A stretch of DNA of 64,000 bases from Alteromonas macleodii (lineage in GTDB: Bacteria; Pseudomonadota; Gammaproteobacteria; Enterobacterales; Alteromonadaceae). The stretch covers positions 3,432,599 through 3,496,598 of the forward strand of contig NZ_LR812090.1 in NCBI RefSeq assembly GCF_903772925.1, read 5' to 3'. Position 1 is the stretch's first letter, and each line of letters starts with the position of its first letter. Position numbers and translations under genes: made by a program. The notes under the pieces are model-generated. The model worked only from the letters and a program-made list of their open reading frames with translations. It ran no database searches and was not told the DNA's origin. Shown one piece after another: positions 1-10,173 of this stretch.

Positions 1-566
1 GGTTCGCCAGTAAACGGGTCGGCCCGCATACCATAATAAGAAGACAACCACCCTGACTCTATCGGACGACCAGATAATTGGCTCTGTTCGTTGATATGGT
101 GACCCCTTACCAAACTTTCAAGCATAGACAACTGTTGAGACTTTAAATCAAGTGATTGCTCTAGTTTGGCTATTTCGTGAAGGATGGGGTCGTCTTGGAG
201 GTTTTCCGGCATCGATACCGGTACGAAAGCGTCCAGGTCAGCCGCTGACATACCTAATTCTGTTGCGATTTGCTTGCCCTTTTCGTCAAGTAGCGAGGCC
301 TGTGCAGACAATTCTGCTACATGAGAAAGCAAAGCTTTTAGTTTTATTGTGGTTTGTTGCTTTAGCGCCTCAACGTCTTTTTGTTTTTCGCTGACTTCAG
401 TTTGCGCTAAACGAACCCGTGCGACATCTTCCGACACAGATTCAGTAGAACGGCTCGACACTAGCATAAAAATAGACGAGAGCACGGTTGCGCTCACGAG
501 TGTACGGACACTAATGCTGTGCCTGTAGCGTTTATTTTTACCTGCTAATGTGATTGTTAATTTCAT
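1..566 (-). CDS. M23-family metallopeptidase, N-terminal part (cut by window edge)
   Basis: The reading frame opens at an ATG at 566 and runs off the left edge, so only about 188 residues are visible. It begins with a short basic stretch and one hydrophobic segment (about residues 17-33), then a long polar, coiled-coil-like region (about 38-150). The visible end reads SGWLSSYYGMRADPFTGE, the typical opening of an M23 (LytM-type) peptidase domain. This architecture, a membrane anchor plus coiled coil plus M23, fits an envelope peptidoglycan hydrolase or hydrolase activator. It follows lpxC on the same strand but is separated from it by a strong hairpin terminator, so it probably has its own promoter in 567-736. 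The zinc ligands lie outside the window, so activity cannot be judged. Confidence 0.8.
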   Translation of the reverse strand, partial: MKLTITLAGKNKRYRHSISVRTLVSATVLSSIFMLVSSRSTESVSEDVARVRLAQTEVSEKQKDVEALKQQTTIKLKALLSHVAELSAQASLLDEKGKQIATELGMSAADLDAFVPVSMPENLQDDPILHEIAKLEQSLDLKSQQLSMLESLVRGHHINEQSQLSGRPIESGWLSSYYGMRADPFTGE

Positions 567-736
567 ACCACGAAGAAAATTGCTGTTTCACGCCACTCTT
601 TTCATACCACTTCATAACACTATGAAGGCGTTTTTAGCCAAAGGCGACAACCTTTAACTTATAGTTTTTTGTCGAATGGGTGAAATTTATATTAATTATT
701 CGGCTACTGTATCATTTATTACAGTAATTGCCATAT

Positions 737-765
737 GAAAAAAAGCCGCCCGTTAGGCGGCTTTT
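737..765 (-). terminator. Intrinsic terminator after lpxC
   Basis: A perfect 10-bp stem (AAAAGCCGCC / GGCGGCTTTT) with a 5-base loop lies 10 bases past the lpxC stop. In the minus direction it is followed by a run of T. It should end the dcw-lpxC transcript. Confidence 0.88.
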
Positions 766-774
766 CTAAATTTT

Positions 775-1686
775 TTACGCTAACGCCGGTTGAGCGTAAC
801 GAATTGGTGCCGTTTCCTGCGAGTCGTAGGTCACAAACTCCCAACACTCTTTCTGTGCCAAAACTGCATTTAAAAGTTTGTTGTTAAGGCCGTGCCCAGT
901 TTTATAAGCACGCAGCTCACCAATTAAACTATGACCGCCAAGGTATAAATCACCAATGGCGTCCAAAATTTTGTGCTTTAAGAATTCATCATCGTAGCGT
1001 AACCCTTCAGGGTTAAGTACGCGGAACTCATCTAGCGCCACAGCATTTTCCATGCTTCCACCAAGCGCTAGATTATTAGCATTCATATACTCTAAGTCGC
1101 GCATAAAACCAAAAGTTCGTGCACGGCTAACTTCGCTTACATATGAGCATGAATCAAAATCCATCACCATATGCTGACGAGTTTGACTAATCACAGGATG
1201 ATCAAAGTCAATTTGGAAATCAACGCGGAAACCGTCATAAGGCACTAATTCGGCCCACTTATCGCCATCTTCTACACGAACTGGCTTTTTAATACGAATA
1301 AATTGCTTAGGCGCGTTTAGCTCTTCGATACCGGCAGATTGAAGCAAGAATACGAACGGGCTAGCACTTCCGTCCATAATTGGCAGCTCGTTACTGTCTA
1401 CTTCAACAATAATATTGTCGATACCTAAACCTGCAAGCGCAGACGCTAAATGTTCTACCGTTTGGATAGTTACACCGTCTTCATTATTTAGACACGTACA
1501 CAGCATGGTATTACCTACCGCGTTCGCACGCGAAGGTATGTCAACATGTGGTTCAAGGTCAACACGCCTAAACACGATACCCGTGTTTGCTGGCGCAGGT
1601 CGGAGAGTCATTGTGACCTTTTCCCCTTTATGAAGCCCAATTCCGGTCTCTTGTACCGATTGCTTGATTGTACGTTGTCTAATCAT
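775..1686 (-). CDS. lpxC: UDP-3-O-acyl-N-acetylglucosamine deacetylase LpxC
   Basis: LpxC is the zinc amidase that commits UDP-acyl-GlcNAc to lipid A synthesis in the cytoplasm. The 303-residue length matches the family (about 305). The zinc ligands are all visible at the expected numbers: H79 in VEHLASAL, and H238 and D242 in HKILDAIGD. The N-terminal [11 protein letters not shown] is typical, so the ATG at 1686 is the likely start. It is the last gene of the division cluster, as in other gammaproteobacteria, and is preceded by its own perfect sigma-70 promoter in the ftsZ-lpxC gap and followed by a strong terminator. No abnormal feature was seen. Confidence 0.97.
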   Translation of the reverse strand: MIRQRTIKQSVQETGIGLHKGEKVTMTLRPAPANTGIVFRRVDLEPHVDIPSRANAVGNTMLCTCLNNEDGVTIQTVEHLASALAGLGIDNIIVEVDSNELPIMDGSASPFVFLLQSAGIEELNAPKQFIRIKKPVRVEDGDKWAELVPYDGFRVDFQIDFDHPVISQTRQHMVMDFDSCSYVSEVSRARTFGFMRDLEYMNANNLALGGSMENAVALDEFRVLNPEGLRYDDEFLKHKILDAIGDLYLGGHSLIGELRAYKTGHGLNNKLLNAVLAQKECWEFVTYDSQETAPIRYAQPALA

Positions 1687-1724
1687 CTGCTTAAGCTTTT
1701 ACCTATTAAAAAAAGCGGGCGCGA

Positions 1725-1753
1725 ATTATAGTGAGTTATTGCTCACATGTCAA
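1725..1753 (-). promoter_or_regulatory. lpxC promoter, perfect sigma-70 consensus
   Basis: On the minus strand TTGACA (1753-1748) and TATAAT (1730-1725) are separated by exactly 17 bases, an exact match to the sigma-70 consensus. The spacer contains an inverted repeat, GTGAG - 6 bases - CTCAC, that could bind a dimeric regulator. The start codon of lpxC is about 40 bases downstream. Confidence 0.85.
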
Positions 1754-1765
1754 AAAACACCCGTT

Positions 1766-1787
1766 CTGGCAAGTTTTACCTTGTCAG
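1766..1787 (-). terminator. Possible weak terminator after ftsZ
   Basis: On the minus strand an imperfect hairpin (CTGaCAAG - 6 bases - CTTGcCAG) is followed about 8 bases later by a run of six T that merges into the lpxC -35 box. It could partly end the ftsZ transcript just upstream of the lpxC promoter. The stem is short and has a mismatch. Confidence 0.4.
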
Positions 1788-1900
1788 ATTACGCATTTTT
1801 TCGACCTATTCACGCGAAATTCTTCACGCTGTGTAAATACACCTTACTGAGTAAGACAACACAAACGTAAAATAATTCCCTTCCGTTTCAGGCAGCTAAA

Positions 1901-3067
1901 TTAGTCTGCCTGCTTGCGAAGAAACGCAGGAATATCTAAATACTCCAAATCGTTGTCTGGCTGAGCACTATCTTCAGCTTTCAGCGCTTGGTTGCCTTCT
2001 GTGCCACCTACTGCAGAACGCGGCTCACTTGTTTGTGAATTACCGTATTCCTTAGCCGGCTGAGTAAGGCGAGAACCTTCAGCGCTTACTAATGAAATGT
2101 CAGGCTTACGCTCTGCGCCAATACCGGTCGCAACAACCGTTACGCGAAGCTCATCTGTCATTTCCATATCGATAACGGTACCGACAACCACGGTCGCGTT
2201 TTCTGATGCGAACGCTTTAACTGCATTACCCACAGTTTCGAACTCGTCGATAGCGAAATCAGGACCCGCTGTTATGTTAACAAGAATACCGCGTGCACCT
2301 GACAGATCGATATCTTCAAGCAGTGGGCTGGCAATTGCTGCTTCGGCAGCTTCTTCAGCACGGTCTGGACCGCTTGCTGCACCGCTACCCATCATGGCTT
2401 TACCCATCTCAGACATAACAGTACGTACGTCTGCGAAGTCAACGTTGATCAGACCAGGGCGAGTAATAAGCTCCGCAATACCTTGAACTGCGCCGCGCAA
2501 AACATCGTTTGCTGCGCTAAATGCTTGAAGAAGCGGCGTACCTGGACCCATTACTTTTAATAGCTTTTCGTTAGGGATGGTAATTAACGAGTCAACGTTG
2601 TTAGCAAGCTCTACAGTGCCTTGCTCAGCAAAAGAGGTACGCTTTTTACCTTCAAATGGGAACGGCTTAGTCACTACCGCTACCGTAAGAATACCCATTT
2701 CTCGAGCAATCTTCGCTACTTCAGGTGCTGCACCTGTACCTGTACCACCGCCCATGCCGGCCGTGATGAAAACCATATCGGCACCGTCAAGCGCCTGACG
2801 AATGGTTTCTCTGTCTTCTTGCGCAGCTTCGCGACCAATATTTGGATCGGCACCTGCACCTAAGCCTTTGGTTACGCTTGAGCCAATTTGAAGTGTTACG
2901 TCTGCACTTGAGCTACGAAGCACCTGTGCGTCAGTATTCACTGCGATAAATTCTACGCCTTCAATGCTTTGAGACACCATGTGCTCAACGGCATTACCAC
3001 CGCCGCCACCGACACCGATGACTTTGATTACGGCTTCTTCGCCGTGACTATCCATTAATTCGAACAT
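1901..3067 (-). CDS. ftsZ: Cell division GTPase FtsZ
   Basis: FtsZ is the tubulin-like GTPase that forms the cytokinetic ring at mid-cell. The chosen start (ATG at 3067, product MFELMDSHGEEAV, 388 residues) has a GGAGAG ribosome site; an upstream extension to 3100 is possible but atypical. The tubulin signature GGGTGTG, the synergy-loop segment NVDFADVRTVM, a Ser/Glu-rich variable linker and the conserved C-terminal tail LEYLDIPAFLRKQAD, which binds FtsA and ZipA, are all present. It follows ftsA after a 109-bp gap. No abnormality. Confidence 0.97.
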   Translation of the reverse strand: MFELMDSHGEEAVIKVIGVGGGGGNAVEHMVSQSIEGVEFIAVNTDAQVLRSSSADVTLQIGSSVTKGLGAGADPNIGREAAQEDRETIRQALDGADMVFITAGMGGGTGTGAAPEVAKIAREMGILTVAVVTKPFPFEGKKRTSFAEQGTVELANNVDSLITIPNEKLLKVMGPGTPLLQAFSAANDVLRGAVQGIAELITRPGLINVDFADVRTVMSEMGKAMMGSGAASGPDRAEEAAEAAIASPLLEDIDLSGARGILVNITAGPDFAIDEFETVGNAVKAFASENATVVVGTVIDMEMTDELRVTVVATGIGAERKPDISLVSAEGSRLTQPAKEYGNSQTSEPRSAVGGTEGNQALKAEDSAQPDNDLEYLDIPAFLRKQAD

Positions 3068-3176
3068 ACTTACTCTCCGGTTGTACGTCTTTTTCAACAC
3101 TACGCCAGGTCATTCCCTTAGGCTAATTGCTTCCTGCTAGCCTTAATGCCGTAGCTATAGCGCCCCCAAAATAAAA

Positions 3177-4406
3177 TTAAAATTCACCTTTAAACCAGCT
3201 TTGCACTCGATGAAATAAGCTTTCACCGGGTTTCTGCGTACTGGATTTCTTATTATCAGATTGTACTTTGCCATATTGCAGCAGCCCTACGACTGTTGCA
3301 AAGCCAGCATCATCAACGTATTCAGACAAGCCTTTTACGTCGATAGGTTTGCCCACGCGCACGGGCATCTGGAAAAGTTCTTCGGCAAATTCCACAGCAC
3401 CTTCCATCTTAGCGGTACCGCCAGTAAGTACAAGACCTGCTGCAATTTGCTCTTCCAGACCGCTGGCACGAATTTCATCATGTACCAGCTCAAAAAGCTC
3501 TTGATAGCGAGGTTCAATGACCTCAGCTAGCGTATGACGAGACATGACTCTAGCCGGGCGCCCGCCCACGCTAGGTACTTCAATACTGTCTTCCATACTC
3601 ACCATATCTTTTAATGCACAGGCATAATTCACCTTAATTTCTTCTGCATTACTGATAGGCGTTCTAAATATTTTAGCGATGTCGCTGGTAATTTGATTAC
3701 CCGCAACCGGTATAACTGCCGTGTGGCGAATCGCACCATCTGTGAATATAACCATATCCATAGTGCCACCACCAATGTCAACCACACACACGCCAAGCTC
3801 TCGCTCGTCGTCAGTTAACACTGCGTAACTTGACGCTAACGCTGAGAAAATTAGCTGGTCTGCATTCAGTTCACAGCGCTCAACACACTTCACCATATTT
3901 TTCGCCATATCGTCGGCGCAAGTGATAATGTGGGCATCGGCTTCCATTCTTACTCCTGACATACCGATAGGGTTTTTAATGCCTTCTTGTACATCAATCG
4001 TAAATTCTTGAGGTAGCACGTGAAGTAAACGACGTTCTGCTGCAATTGGCACACTTCGCGCCGCATGAATAACGTTATCTACATCTTCTTGTGTTACTTC
4101 TTGGTTGTTAATCGGTACCATGCCGTTTTCATTCTGGCATTTTACGTGACGTCCCGAGATAGACATGAAAACTGAAGACACACGGCAATCTGCCATTAAC
4201 TCCATCTCGTTTACTGCACGCTGTACCGACTTAACGACCAGGTTTAAATCGTTAACGCCGCCCTTATCCATGCCTTTCGATGCATGGGTGCCCACGCCTA
4301 CGATACTGATTTGATCGTCTTCTAGTAATTCACCCACCACGGCCTTTACTTGGCTGGTGCCGATATCTAGCCCTACAATCAAATTGCGTTCAGCAGGTTT
4401 TGACAT
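3177..4406 (-). CDS. ftsA: Cell division protein FtsA
   Basis: FtsA is the actin-like ATPase that tethers FtsZ to the inner membrane. The product from ATG 4406 (MSKPAERNLIVGLDIGTSQVK, 409 residues) has an AAGGAA ribosome site; an in-frame extension to 4472 would overlap ftsQ heavily and is rejected. Visible are the actin phosphate-1 loop GLDIGTSQVKAVVGE, the phosphate-2 loop DIGGGTMDM, the adenosine motif LTGGTAKMEG and the C-terminal amphipathic membrane helix SLFHRVQSWFKGEF. It lies 7 bp after ftsQ, so translation is probably coupled. Confidence 0.96.
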   Translation of the reverse strand: MSKPAERNLIVGLDIGTSQVKAVVGELLEDDQISIVGVGTHASKGMDKGGVNDLNLVVKSVQRAVNEMELMADCRVSSVFMSISGRHVKCQNENGMVPINNQEVTQEDVDNVIHAARSVPIAAERRLLHVLPQEFTIDVQEGIKNPIGMSGVRMEADAHIITCADDMAKNMVKCVERCELNADQLIFSALASSYAVLTDDERELGVCVVDIGGGTMDMVIFTDGAIRHTAVIPVAGNQITSDIAKIFRTPISNAEEIKVNYACALKDMVSMEDSIEVPSVGGRPARVMSRHTLAEVIEPRYQELFELVHDEIRASGLEEQIAAGLVLTGGTAKMEGAVEFAEELFQMPVRVGKPIDVKGLSEYVDDAGFATVVGLLQYGKVQSDNKKSSTQKPGESLFHRVQSWFKGEF

Positions 4407-4413
4407 GGTTTCC

Positions 4414-5184
4414 TTAACTCTCTTCATCTGTGGCGCTGTCATCTTTCCATCCGACTGCAACGCCCGTGTCATAGCGAAGGTCGACGTATTTCACCGCCTT
4501 CTCTTGTTGCGCCAAAAGTGGGTAAACATCAATAAACCGTTGTAGCCTATCGATAAACTCCTGACGTCCTAAATTCAATTTAATGCCGTTTTCCAACTGC
4601 ACTTGCCACGCAAATCGCTCACTCAGTGACAATTCATCAATTGCCATGTCTGTTGTTGCTATTAATGCGTGCATCGCGTTATAGCCTTCTAAGGCAGTTT
4701 TTTCACTGCCGCCAGGGCCGTACAAACGCGGCAAGTTAAGCTTCACGCCTTCGTCGTTAAACGTATCCCCATAAGGATTTAACAACAAATCTTCATTCCA
4801 TTGCGCAACGGGCTGTTGCTCAACCAAATAAATTTTTAACGTATTCGGCCACTTCTTTCTAACTGACGCGCGATAAACCCAAGGCTGCGCTTCCACAAGT
4901 TCAAATACTTCGTTAACGTCAAGCGCAAAAAAGCTTCCTGGCTGCGCCTTGCGTATTAAGCTCTCCAGCTTAGTAATATCGATGTGCTGATAATCACCAG
5001 AAAAATCGATAACCTGAACCGGCATTTGCTGTTCGTCTTGCAAATACTGGTTTGCTTTAAGCCCACCAAATACTAACCCAGCAATTACAAACAGTAAGAA
5101 AGCGACACCGCCCCACACTGCCGTTTTGCTTTTTCCGCCTTTTTCAGAAGCGGACTTAACTTGGTTAGTATTGGTATCCGCCAC
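4414..5184 (-). CDS. ftsQ: Cell division protein FtsQ
   Basis: FtsQ is the bitopic divisome protein that recruits FtsB/FtsL. This 256-residue product has a short basic cytoplasmic tail, one transmembrane helix (about residues 27-46), then a periplasmic POTRA-like domain beginning with MPVQVIDFSGDYQHID and the FtsQ beta domain containing WPNTLKIYLVEQQPVAQWN. The sequence carries an Asp/Glu-rich C-terminus. It begins 2 bp after ddlB and ends 7 bp before ftsA, consistent with the cluster order ddlB-ftsQ-ftsA-ftsZ. Confidence 0.94.
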   Translation of the reverse strand: MADTNTNQVKSASEKGGKSKTAVWGGVAFLLFVIAGLVFGGLKANQYLQDEQQMPVQVIDFSGDYQHIDITKLESLIRKAQPGSFFALDVNEVFELVEAQPWVYRASVRKKWPNTLKIYLVEQQPVAQWNEDLLLNPYGDTFNDEGVKLNLPRLYGPGGSEKTALEGYNAMHALIATTDMAIDELSLSERFAWQVQLENGIKLNLGRQEFIDRLQRFIDVYPLLAQQEKAVKYVDLRYDTGVAVGWKDDSATDEES

Positions 5185-5186
5185 TT

Positions 5187-6170
5187 TTACGCCTTGTTCG
5201 CAACGTCATCAAAACTGGTAGAAAGAATACTTAGTACCAGTTCATCAAATGTTAATCCTGCAACTTTGGCTGCCTTCGGCACCAAACTCTTTTCTGTCAT
5301 GCCAGGTACTGTGTTTGCCTCTAGCAAGTAAAATTGCCTTTGGCTGTCCTGCATAACATCAATTCTTCCCCAGCCGCTGCCAGAAATAGCGTCAAAAGCA
5401 CGAGATGCTAATTTTGCTAACTGTGCCTCTTGCTCTTCAGACAAGCCGCTTGGGCAATAGTATTCTGTTGTATTATCCTGGTATTTCGCAGCATAATCAT
5501 AGAATGTATGTGGAGTAGACATGCGAATAGACGGCAACGCCTGCCCCTGTAATACAGAAACAGTGAATTCGGGGCCGTCTATATACTGCTCTAACAGGAC
5601 TTGATTATCGTATTTAAAAGCGTCCTGAATGGCAGTTTCGAGTTGTTTAGCGCTTGTCACTCTCGCCATGCCAATACTCGACCCTTCTCTGGCCGGTTTT
5701 ACCATGACTTCATTCCCCAATTTATCCATTATAGCGCTGCACTTACCAGCTTCAAAGTGCCTTTTATCAGCAATTTCATATTTTGCAGTGGGTAAACCTA
5801 AACTTTGCCACACTTGCTTAGTATGAATTTTATCCATTGCCAGCGCAGAGCCTAAAACTGGGCTCCCCGTATAGGGAATTTTTAGGAACTGAAGCGCCCC
5901 TTGCATCGAGCCATCTTCACCGCCACGACCGTGAAGCATGATTAACGCTCTATCAACTTTTAACTCAAGGAGATCAGTAAGCGGTCGCTCTGCTGGGTCA
6001 AAACCAAAGGCATCCACGCCTTGCCTTAATAGCGCTTTTAATACCGCGTTCCCTGAATTAAGTGATACTTCGCGCTCTGCAGAGTCACCACCTAGCAGCA
6101 CAGCCACTTTACCGTACTCACTGGGCGAATGGGTTTTCTGCGAGCGAGCACTTACCGAAGGACTAATCAT
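5187..6170 (-). CDS. ddlB: D-alanine--D-alanine ligase DdlB
   Basis: This ATP-grasp ligase makes the D-Ala-D-Ala dipeptide used by MurF. Start choice: ATG 6170 is one base after the murC stop and has a strong GGAAGGGGAA ribosome site, giving a 327-residue protein; the TTG at 6191 would put the start inside murC. Motifs seen are VLLGGDSAEREVSLNSG near the N-terminus, LHGRGGEDGSMQGALQ, VKPAREGSSIGM, LLEQYIDGPEFTVSVL and the metal-binding end LEANTVPGMTEKSLVP. About 18 extra N-terminal residues precede the core compared with E. coli DdlB. Confidence 0.95.
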   Translation of the reverse strand: MISPSVSARSQKTHSPSEYGKVAVLLGGDSAEREVSLNSGNAVLKALLRQGVDAFGFDPAERPLTDLLELKVDRALIMLHGRGGEDGSMQGALQFLKIPYTGSPVLGSALAMDKIHTKQVWQSLGLPTAKYEIADKRHFEAGKCSAIMDKLGNEVMVKPAREGSSIGMARVTSAKQLETAIQDAFKYDNQVLLEQYIDGPEFTVSVLQGQALPSIRMSTPHTFYDYAAKYQDNTTEYYCPSGLSEEQEAQLAKLASRAFDAISGSGWGRIDVMQDSQRQFYLLEANTVPGMTEKSLVPKAAKVAGLTFDELVLSILSTSFDDVANKA

Positions 6171-6171
6171 G

Positions 6172-7617
6172 TTATTCCCCTTCCTTAGCAAGTGTGGCAG
6201 GCTCTAACTCATGGCGTGCTAGAAGTTTGGCAATTTGTCCGATGTTACCGGCACCTTGAGTCATGACGATATCACCGTCCTGCATGATATTCGCCAAAAT
6301 TCCTGGCAGCGCCTCTTTATCGCCCACATATACAGGTTCGATTTGACCACGCTGACGAATTGAACGACATAGCGCTTTACTGTCAGCGCCTTCAATAGGC
6401 TGTTCACTGGCGGCATATACATCTAGAAGCAACAGTGCATCGACACTGGATAACACTTCAACGAAATCTTCATAGAGGTCACGGGTTCGCGTGAAACGGT
6501 GAGGCTGATAAACCATGACTAAGCGCTTATCAGGCCAGTTTGCCCGAGCAGCAGCTATAGTTGCTTTAACTTCAGTTGGGTGGTGACCATAGTCATCCAC
6601 CAAACACACTTCACCTTTACTGGTAGTAAAGGTACCTAGCTGCTCAAATCGACGGCCTATTCCACCAAAGCTGGCTAGTGCACGAATGATAGCGTCGTCA
6701 TCTACACCTTCATCCGTAGCTACAGCGATTGCAGCAAGGGCATTAAGCACGTTGTGGTTGCCGGTAAGATTCAACGTTATATCTAACGGTTCGCGCTCTG
6801 GGCGAATAACCGTAAAATTCGCTTTACCGAATGACAAAGACACGTTTTCTGCGCGATAGTCATTATGTGATTCAAAACCGTAAGTAAGAATACTTCGGCC
6901 TATACGAGGGCGAATCTCTTGAATATTCGCATCGTCACCGCATACGATAGCCTGCCCGTAAAATGGTAGGTTCGACAAGAAATCAACAAAGGTGTCTTTT
7001 ACCTTTGAGAAATCGCCGCCATAAGTATCCATATGGTCGGCTTCAATATTGGTCACCACAGAAACCATCGGCTGCAAATGAAGAAACGACGCATCACTTT
7101 CATCAGCCTCTGCAATCAGATAGCGGCTTTTACCCAAACGCGCATTGGTGCCTGCACTGTTAAGCAAACCACCGATAACAAACGTAGGGTCATATTCCGC
7201 TTCTGCAAAAATCGTTGAAATTAAACTGGTTGTGGTCGTTTTGCCGTGCGTGCCTGCCACTGCAATACCGTGGCGGAATCGCATCAGTTCAGCCAGCATT
7301 TCTGCACGGCGAATAATCGGAATGCGCTTTTCACGAGCAACAATAATTTCTGGGTTTTGTTCATTGATGGCGCTAGACACCACAATAACGTCCATGCCTT
7401 CAACATTTTCAGCGCGATGGCCAATTTTCACATCAGCGCCTAATTCGCTTAAACGCTGTGTCATTGGCCCTTCTTGAATGTCAGAGCCAGCAATAGCATA
7501 GCCTTCATTTAACAATACTTCGGCAATACCACCCATACCGGCACCGCCGATACCAATAAAGAATATATTTTTAACCCTACGCATTTGCGGGCTTTCAAAT
7601 GGGGTTTTAAAAACCAT
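6172..7617 (-). CDS. murC: UDP-N-acetylmuramate--L-alanine ligase MurC
   Basis: MurC adds L-Ala to UDP-MurNAc, the first peptide-stem step. The ATG at 7617 overlaps the murG stop as TAATG, giving 481 residues; a longer form to 7686 would lie inside murG. The Rossmann-like start [16 protein letters not shown], the ATP loop [10 protein letters not shown], the central [12 protein letters not shown] and [10 protein letters not shown], and the late [11 protein letters not shown] are all typical. It is tightly coupled to murG before and ddlB after. Confidence 0.96.
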   Translation of the reverse strand: MVFKTPFESPQMRRVKNIFFIGIGGAGMGGIAEVLLNEGYAIAGSDIQEGPMTQRLSELGADVKIGHRAENVEGMDVIVVSSAINEQNPEIIVAREKRIPIIRRAEMLAELMRFRHGIAVAGTHGKTTTTSLISTIFAEAEYDPTFVIGGLLNSAGTNARLGKSRYLIAEADESDASFLHLQPMVSVVTNIEADHMDTYGGDFSKVKDTFVDFLSNLPFYGQAIVCGDDANIQEIRPRIGRSILTYGFESHNDYRAENVSLSFGKANFTVIRPEREPLDITLNLTGNHNVLNALAAIAVATDEGVDDDAIIRALASFGGIGRRFEQLGTFTTSKGEVCLVDDYGHHPTEVKATIAAARANWPDKRLVMVYQPHRFTRTRDLYEDFVEVLSSVDALLLLDVYAASEQPIEGADSKALCRSIRQRGQIEPVYVGDKEALPGILANIMQDGDIVMTQGAGNIGQIAKLLARHELEPATLAKEGE

Positions 7618-8759
7618 TAGTCCCCTACTCCTACCACGCTTTTTACGTGGCTTACTACATTTTCCGTGGCATGAGTGCTTGCACATGTTTTCGCAACAGC
7701 ACCCATCTTTAAGCAGTCTTCAGGGTGTTGTAACCACTGACGTACCGCCTGCCCTAAATTTTCTTTTAATACTGATTGAGCAATCATCAGTGCAGCATTT
7801 TGCTTCACTAACGACTGCGCGTTTTTTGTTTGGTGATCGTCCACTGCAAAAGGTAACGGAACGAATATCGCTGCCCGCCCCGCTGCTGCAACCTCACTGA
7901 CCGTGAGTGCCCCGGCTCTACATACAATAAAGTCTGCCCATTCATAGGCTGCGGCCATGTCGTCGATAAAGTCGCTGACATCGATTTTCGACATATCAGC
8001 GCCTGCGGATTTATAAGCTTGGGCAACACTTTTACTGTTGCCTTTACCGCACTGATGCTTTATCGATAAGCCTTCTAATACACCGCATGTCTCGGGCACA
8101 GTTTCATTCAGTATTTGAGCGCCTAAACTTCCGCCGACCACAAGCATATTTAAACCTTGCTTGTACCCACTGGTGTTTCCTAGAGGGTTTTCAAGATTGT
8201 TGGTATTAGCGCCTGCGTTATTATCTTCAGCTTTGGGCATCACCTGCCAAATTTCATCACGGACAGGATTACCAACAGTATGCACCTTATCCACAACCCC
8301 TGAAAATTGTTCTTTAGCATCGTTAAAGCCAAGCAATACGCGGCTTGCGATTTTACTAAGAAGCTTATTGGTCATGCCCGCAGCAGCATTTTGCTCATGC
8401 ACTATCACAGGAATACCTAAGCTTTTTGCGGCAACGCCGCCTGGGCCGCTGGCATAGCCGCCAAACCCAATAACGATGTCAGGCTGTAGGCGTTTTATAA
8501 TTCGTCTTGCTGAAAACAAGCTTTTTACTAAAGCAACAGCACCTTGAAGACGTGCGGAAATACCTTTGCCACGAAGCCCTTTTACCGGAATAAAGTGAAT
8601 AGGTATGTCGTGCTTAGGCACAACTTGCGCTTCCATTCGCTCGGCGGTGCCTAACCAGTGAATGTCCCAGCCTTCACTTCGAAGCGCGTTTGCCACTGCA
8701 AGACCAGGGAAAACATGCCCGCCTGTACCACCAGCCATAATCAAGCAACGTTTAGCCAT
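7617..8759 (-). CDS. murG: Lipid I GlcNAc transferase MurG
   Basis: MurG transfers GlcNAc from UDP-GlcNAc to lipid I on the inner face of the membrane, making lipid II. The 380-residue protein has the glycine loops [16 protein letters not shown] and [11 protein letters not shown], the mid-protein GGSLGAQ and the UDP-GlcNAc site around [19 protein letters not shown] and VDDHQTKNA. It is slightly longer than E. coli MurG (355); the extra length is an Asn/Gly-rich insertion around residues 172-196 between the two lobes. It overlaps ftsW by 8 bp and murC by a TAATG junction. Confidence 0.95.
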   Translation of the reverse strand: MAKRCLIMAGGTGGHVFPGLAVANALRSEGWDIHWLGTAERMEAQVVPKHDIPIHFIPVKGLRGKGISARLQGAVALVKSLFSARRIIKRLQPDIVIGFGGYASGPGGVAAKSLGIPVIVHEQNAAAGMTNKLLSKIASRVLLGFNDAKEQFSGVVDKVHTVGNPVRDEIWQVMPKAEDNNAGANTNNLENPLGNTSGYKQGLNMLVVGGSLGAQILNETVPETCGVLEGLSIKHQCGKGNSKSVAQAYKSAGADMSKIDVSDFIDDMAAAYEWADFIVCRAGALTVSEVAAAGRAAIFVPLPFAVDDHQTKNAQSLVKQNAALMIAQSVLKENLGQAVRQWLQHPEDCLKMGAVAKTCASTHATENVVSHVKSVVGVGD

Positions 8760-10173
8760 TGTCAGCCTCCTGCGCTACGCGCGCGAGTATAGCTTTAATG
8801 CCGGCTTTGCCTTCATCTTCTGCTGTTGATTTTTTTGTCGCAGGCTTAGCTTCAACCGTGGATGATGAAAAGTCTTCATCATCGGTGTTTTTTTCTGTTT
8901 TAGTTCTTGGTATAGCCGTTTCCTTAGCCTGAGCTTCGTTTGAGGAAATAGGCTTTTTGCGACGGGCCCTTTTCTTGCCGTCCTTACCATCGCCTCGACC
9001 GATTGCTTGTACGCCATCAACCCGTAATTCAAAATCGATACGAAGTAATATGGCTACCGCTACTGACATAATGATAAGTGACGAACCGCCGTAACTAACT
9101 AACGGCAGTGTTAGCCCTTTGGTTGGCAGAATACCGGCGCTTGCGCCAATGTTTACCGCGGTCTGAAAGCTGAACCAAATACCAATGCTGTACGCCATGT
9201 AACCATCAAACGCTCGCCCTTTATCTAGTGCTTTGTTTCCAATACTTAGCGCACGCAATACCATCCATAAAATGAGTCCAAGTACTGCAAGTACGCCAAC
9301 AAAGCCGAGTTCTTCAGCTAAGATAGCCATAACAAAGTCAGTGTGTGCTTCAGGCAAAAATTCTAATTTTTGTAAGCTGTTACCCAATCCTTGACCGAAC
9401 CAGTTACCGCGCCCATAGGCCATCAAGGATTGGGTTAACTGATAACCTGCACCGAACGGATCGGCCCAAGGATCTAAAAAGGAGGTAACCCGTTTCATAC
9501 GGTATTCTTCAAACACGATAAGCGCTACAACCGCCAATATGCCTGCAAACACCAGGGCGAAGAACTGCCAAAGTCTCGCACCTGCTAAAAACAACAGGCC
9601 AATTGTGGTTGCAAACATCACAACGACGGTACCTAAATCGGGTTGAAGCAAAAGCAGCATTGCAAGTGCAAAGAACACCACAAGAGGCTTTATAAAGCCC
9701 TTCAAGTTTTCGGTCACTTCTTCGTAACGACGAACCAGATACCCAGCCAAATACGCAAAGAAAAAGAGCTTGGCCGGTTCGGCGGCTTGAATGGTTATAG
9801 GCCCAATCGCTAACCAACGGGTACTACCATTCACGGTTCTTCCCACCACCAGTACTGCTAGTAATAGTGCGATAGCCGCTAGCAGAAGGTAGGGGTTGGT
9901 CATGCGCCAAAACTGCATAGGCAAATTAAGGACTACCATTGCGGCAATGATGGCCCCAACAATATAAATACCGTGGCGAATAGCAAAGTAGAATGGATTG
10001 TCGTGTAGCCTATCTGCCACCGGCATTGATGCTGACGTAACAATAACAACCCCAATGCTCATCAGAGCCAGCGCAATTAAGATCAAGGTGACATCATATG
10101 GATGCGTTGCCGAGGGCTGCCCGTCGTGCTTCGCGGCAAATAGCGCACTAAGTTTGGTAGAGGCAGTCATCAT
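8752..10173 (-). CDS. ftsW: Septal peptidoglycan glycosyltransferase FtsW with long charged tail
   Basis: FtsW is the SEDS-family polymerase that works with FtsI at the septum. About ten membrane segments fill residues 25-385, with conserved segments [33 protein letters not shown] and [16 protein letters not shown]. After the last helix there is an unusually long hydrophilic tail of about 90 residues rich in Lys, Glu, Ser and Thr, containing [10 protein letters not shown]. coli FtsW has a much shorter tail. It overlaps murD by 4 bp and murG by 8 bp. Confidence 0.95.
   Translation of the reverse strand: MMTASTKLSALFAAKHDGQPSATHPYDVTLILIALALMSIGVVIVTSASMPVADRLHDNPFYFAIRHGIYIVGAIIAAMVVLNLPMQFWRMTNPYLLLAAIALLLAVLVVGRTVNGSTRWLAIGPITIQAAEPAKLFFFAYLAGYLVRRYEEVTENLKGFIKPLVVFFALAMLLLLQPDLGTVVVMFATTIGLLFLAGARLWQFFALVFAGILAVVALIVFEEYRMKRVTSFLDPWADPFGAGYQLTQSLMAYGRGNWFGQGLGNSLQKLEFLPEAHTDFVMAILAEELGFVGVLAVLGLILWMVLRALSIGNKALDKGRAFDGYMAYSIGIWFSFQTAVNIGASAGILPTKGLTLPLVSYGGSSLIIMSVAVAILLRIDFELRVDGVQAIGRGDGKDGKKRARRKKPISSNEAQAKETAIPRTKTEKNTDDEDFSSSTVEAKPATKKSTAEDEGKAGIKAILARVAQEADNG

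Noticed and set aside
2097..2486. 129-residue frame on the plus strand inside ftsZ
   Set aside because: It is antisense to a clear FtsZ with all motifs; the Ser/Thr/Ala-rich composition is that of a reversed coding strand and it has no ribosome site.
6171..6191. Longer DdlB start at a TTG
   Set aside because: It would lie within murC, while the ATG at 6170 has a strong ribosome site one base after the murC stop.
7618..7686. Longer MurC start inside murG
   Set aside because: The extra residues are a basic, Cys-rich shadow of murG; TAATG coupling at 7617 is the usual arrangement.
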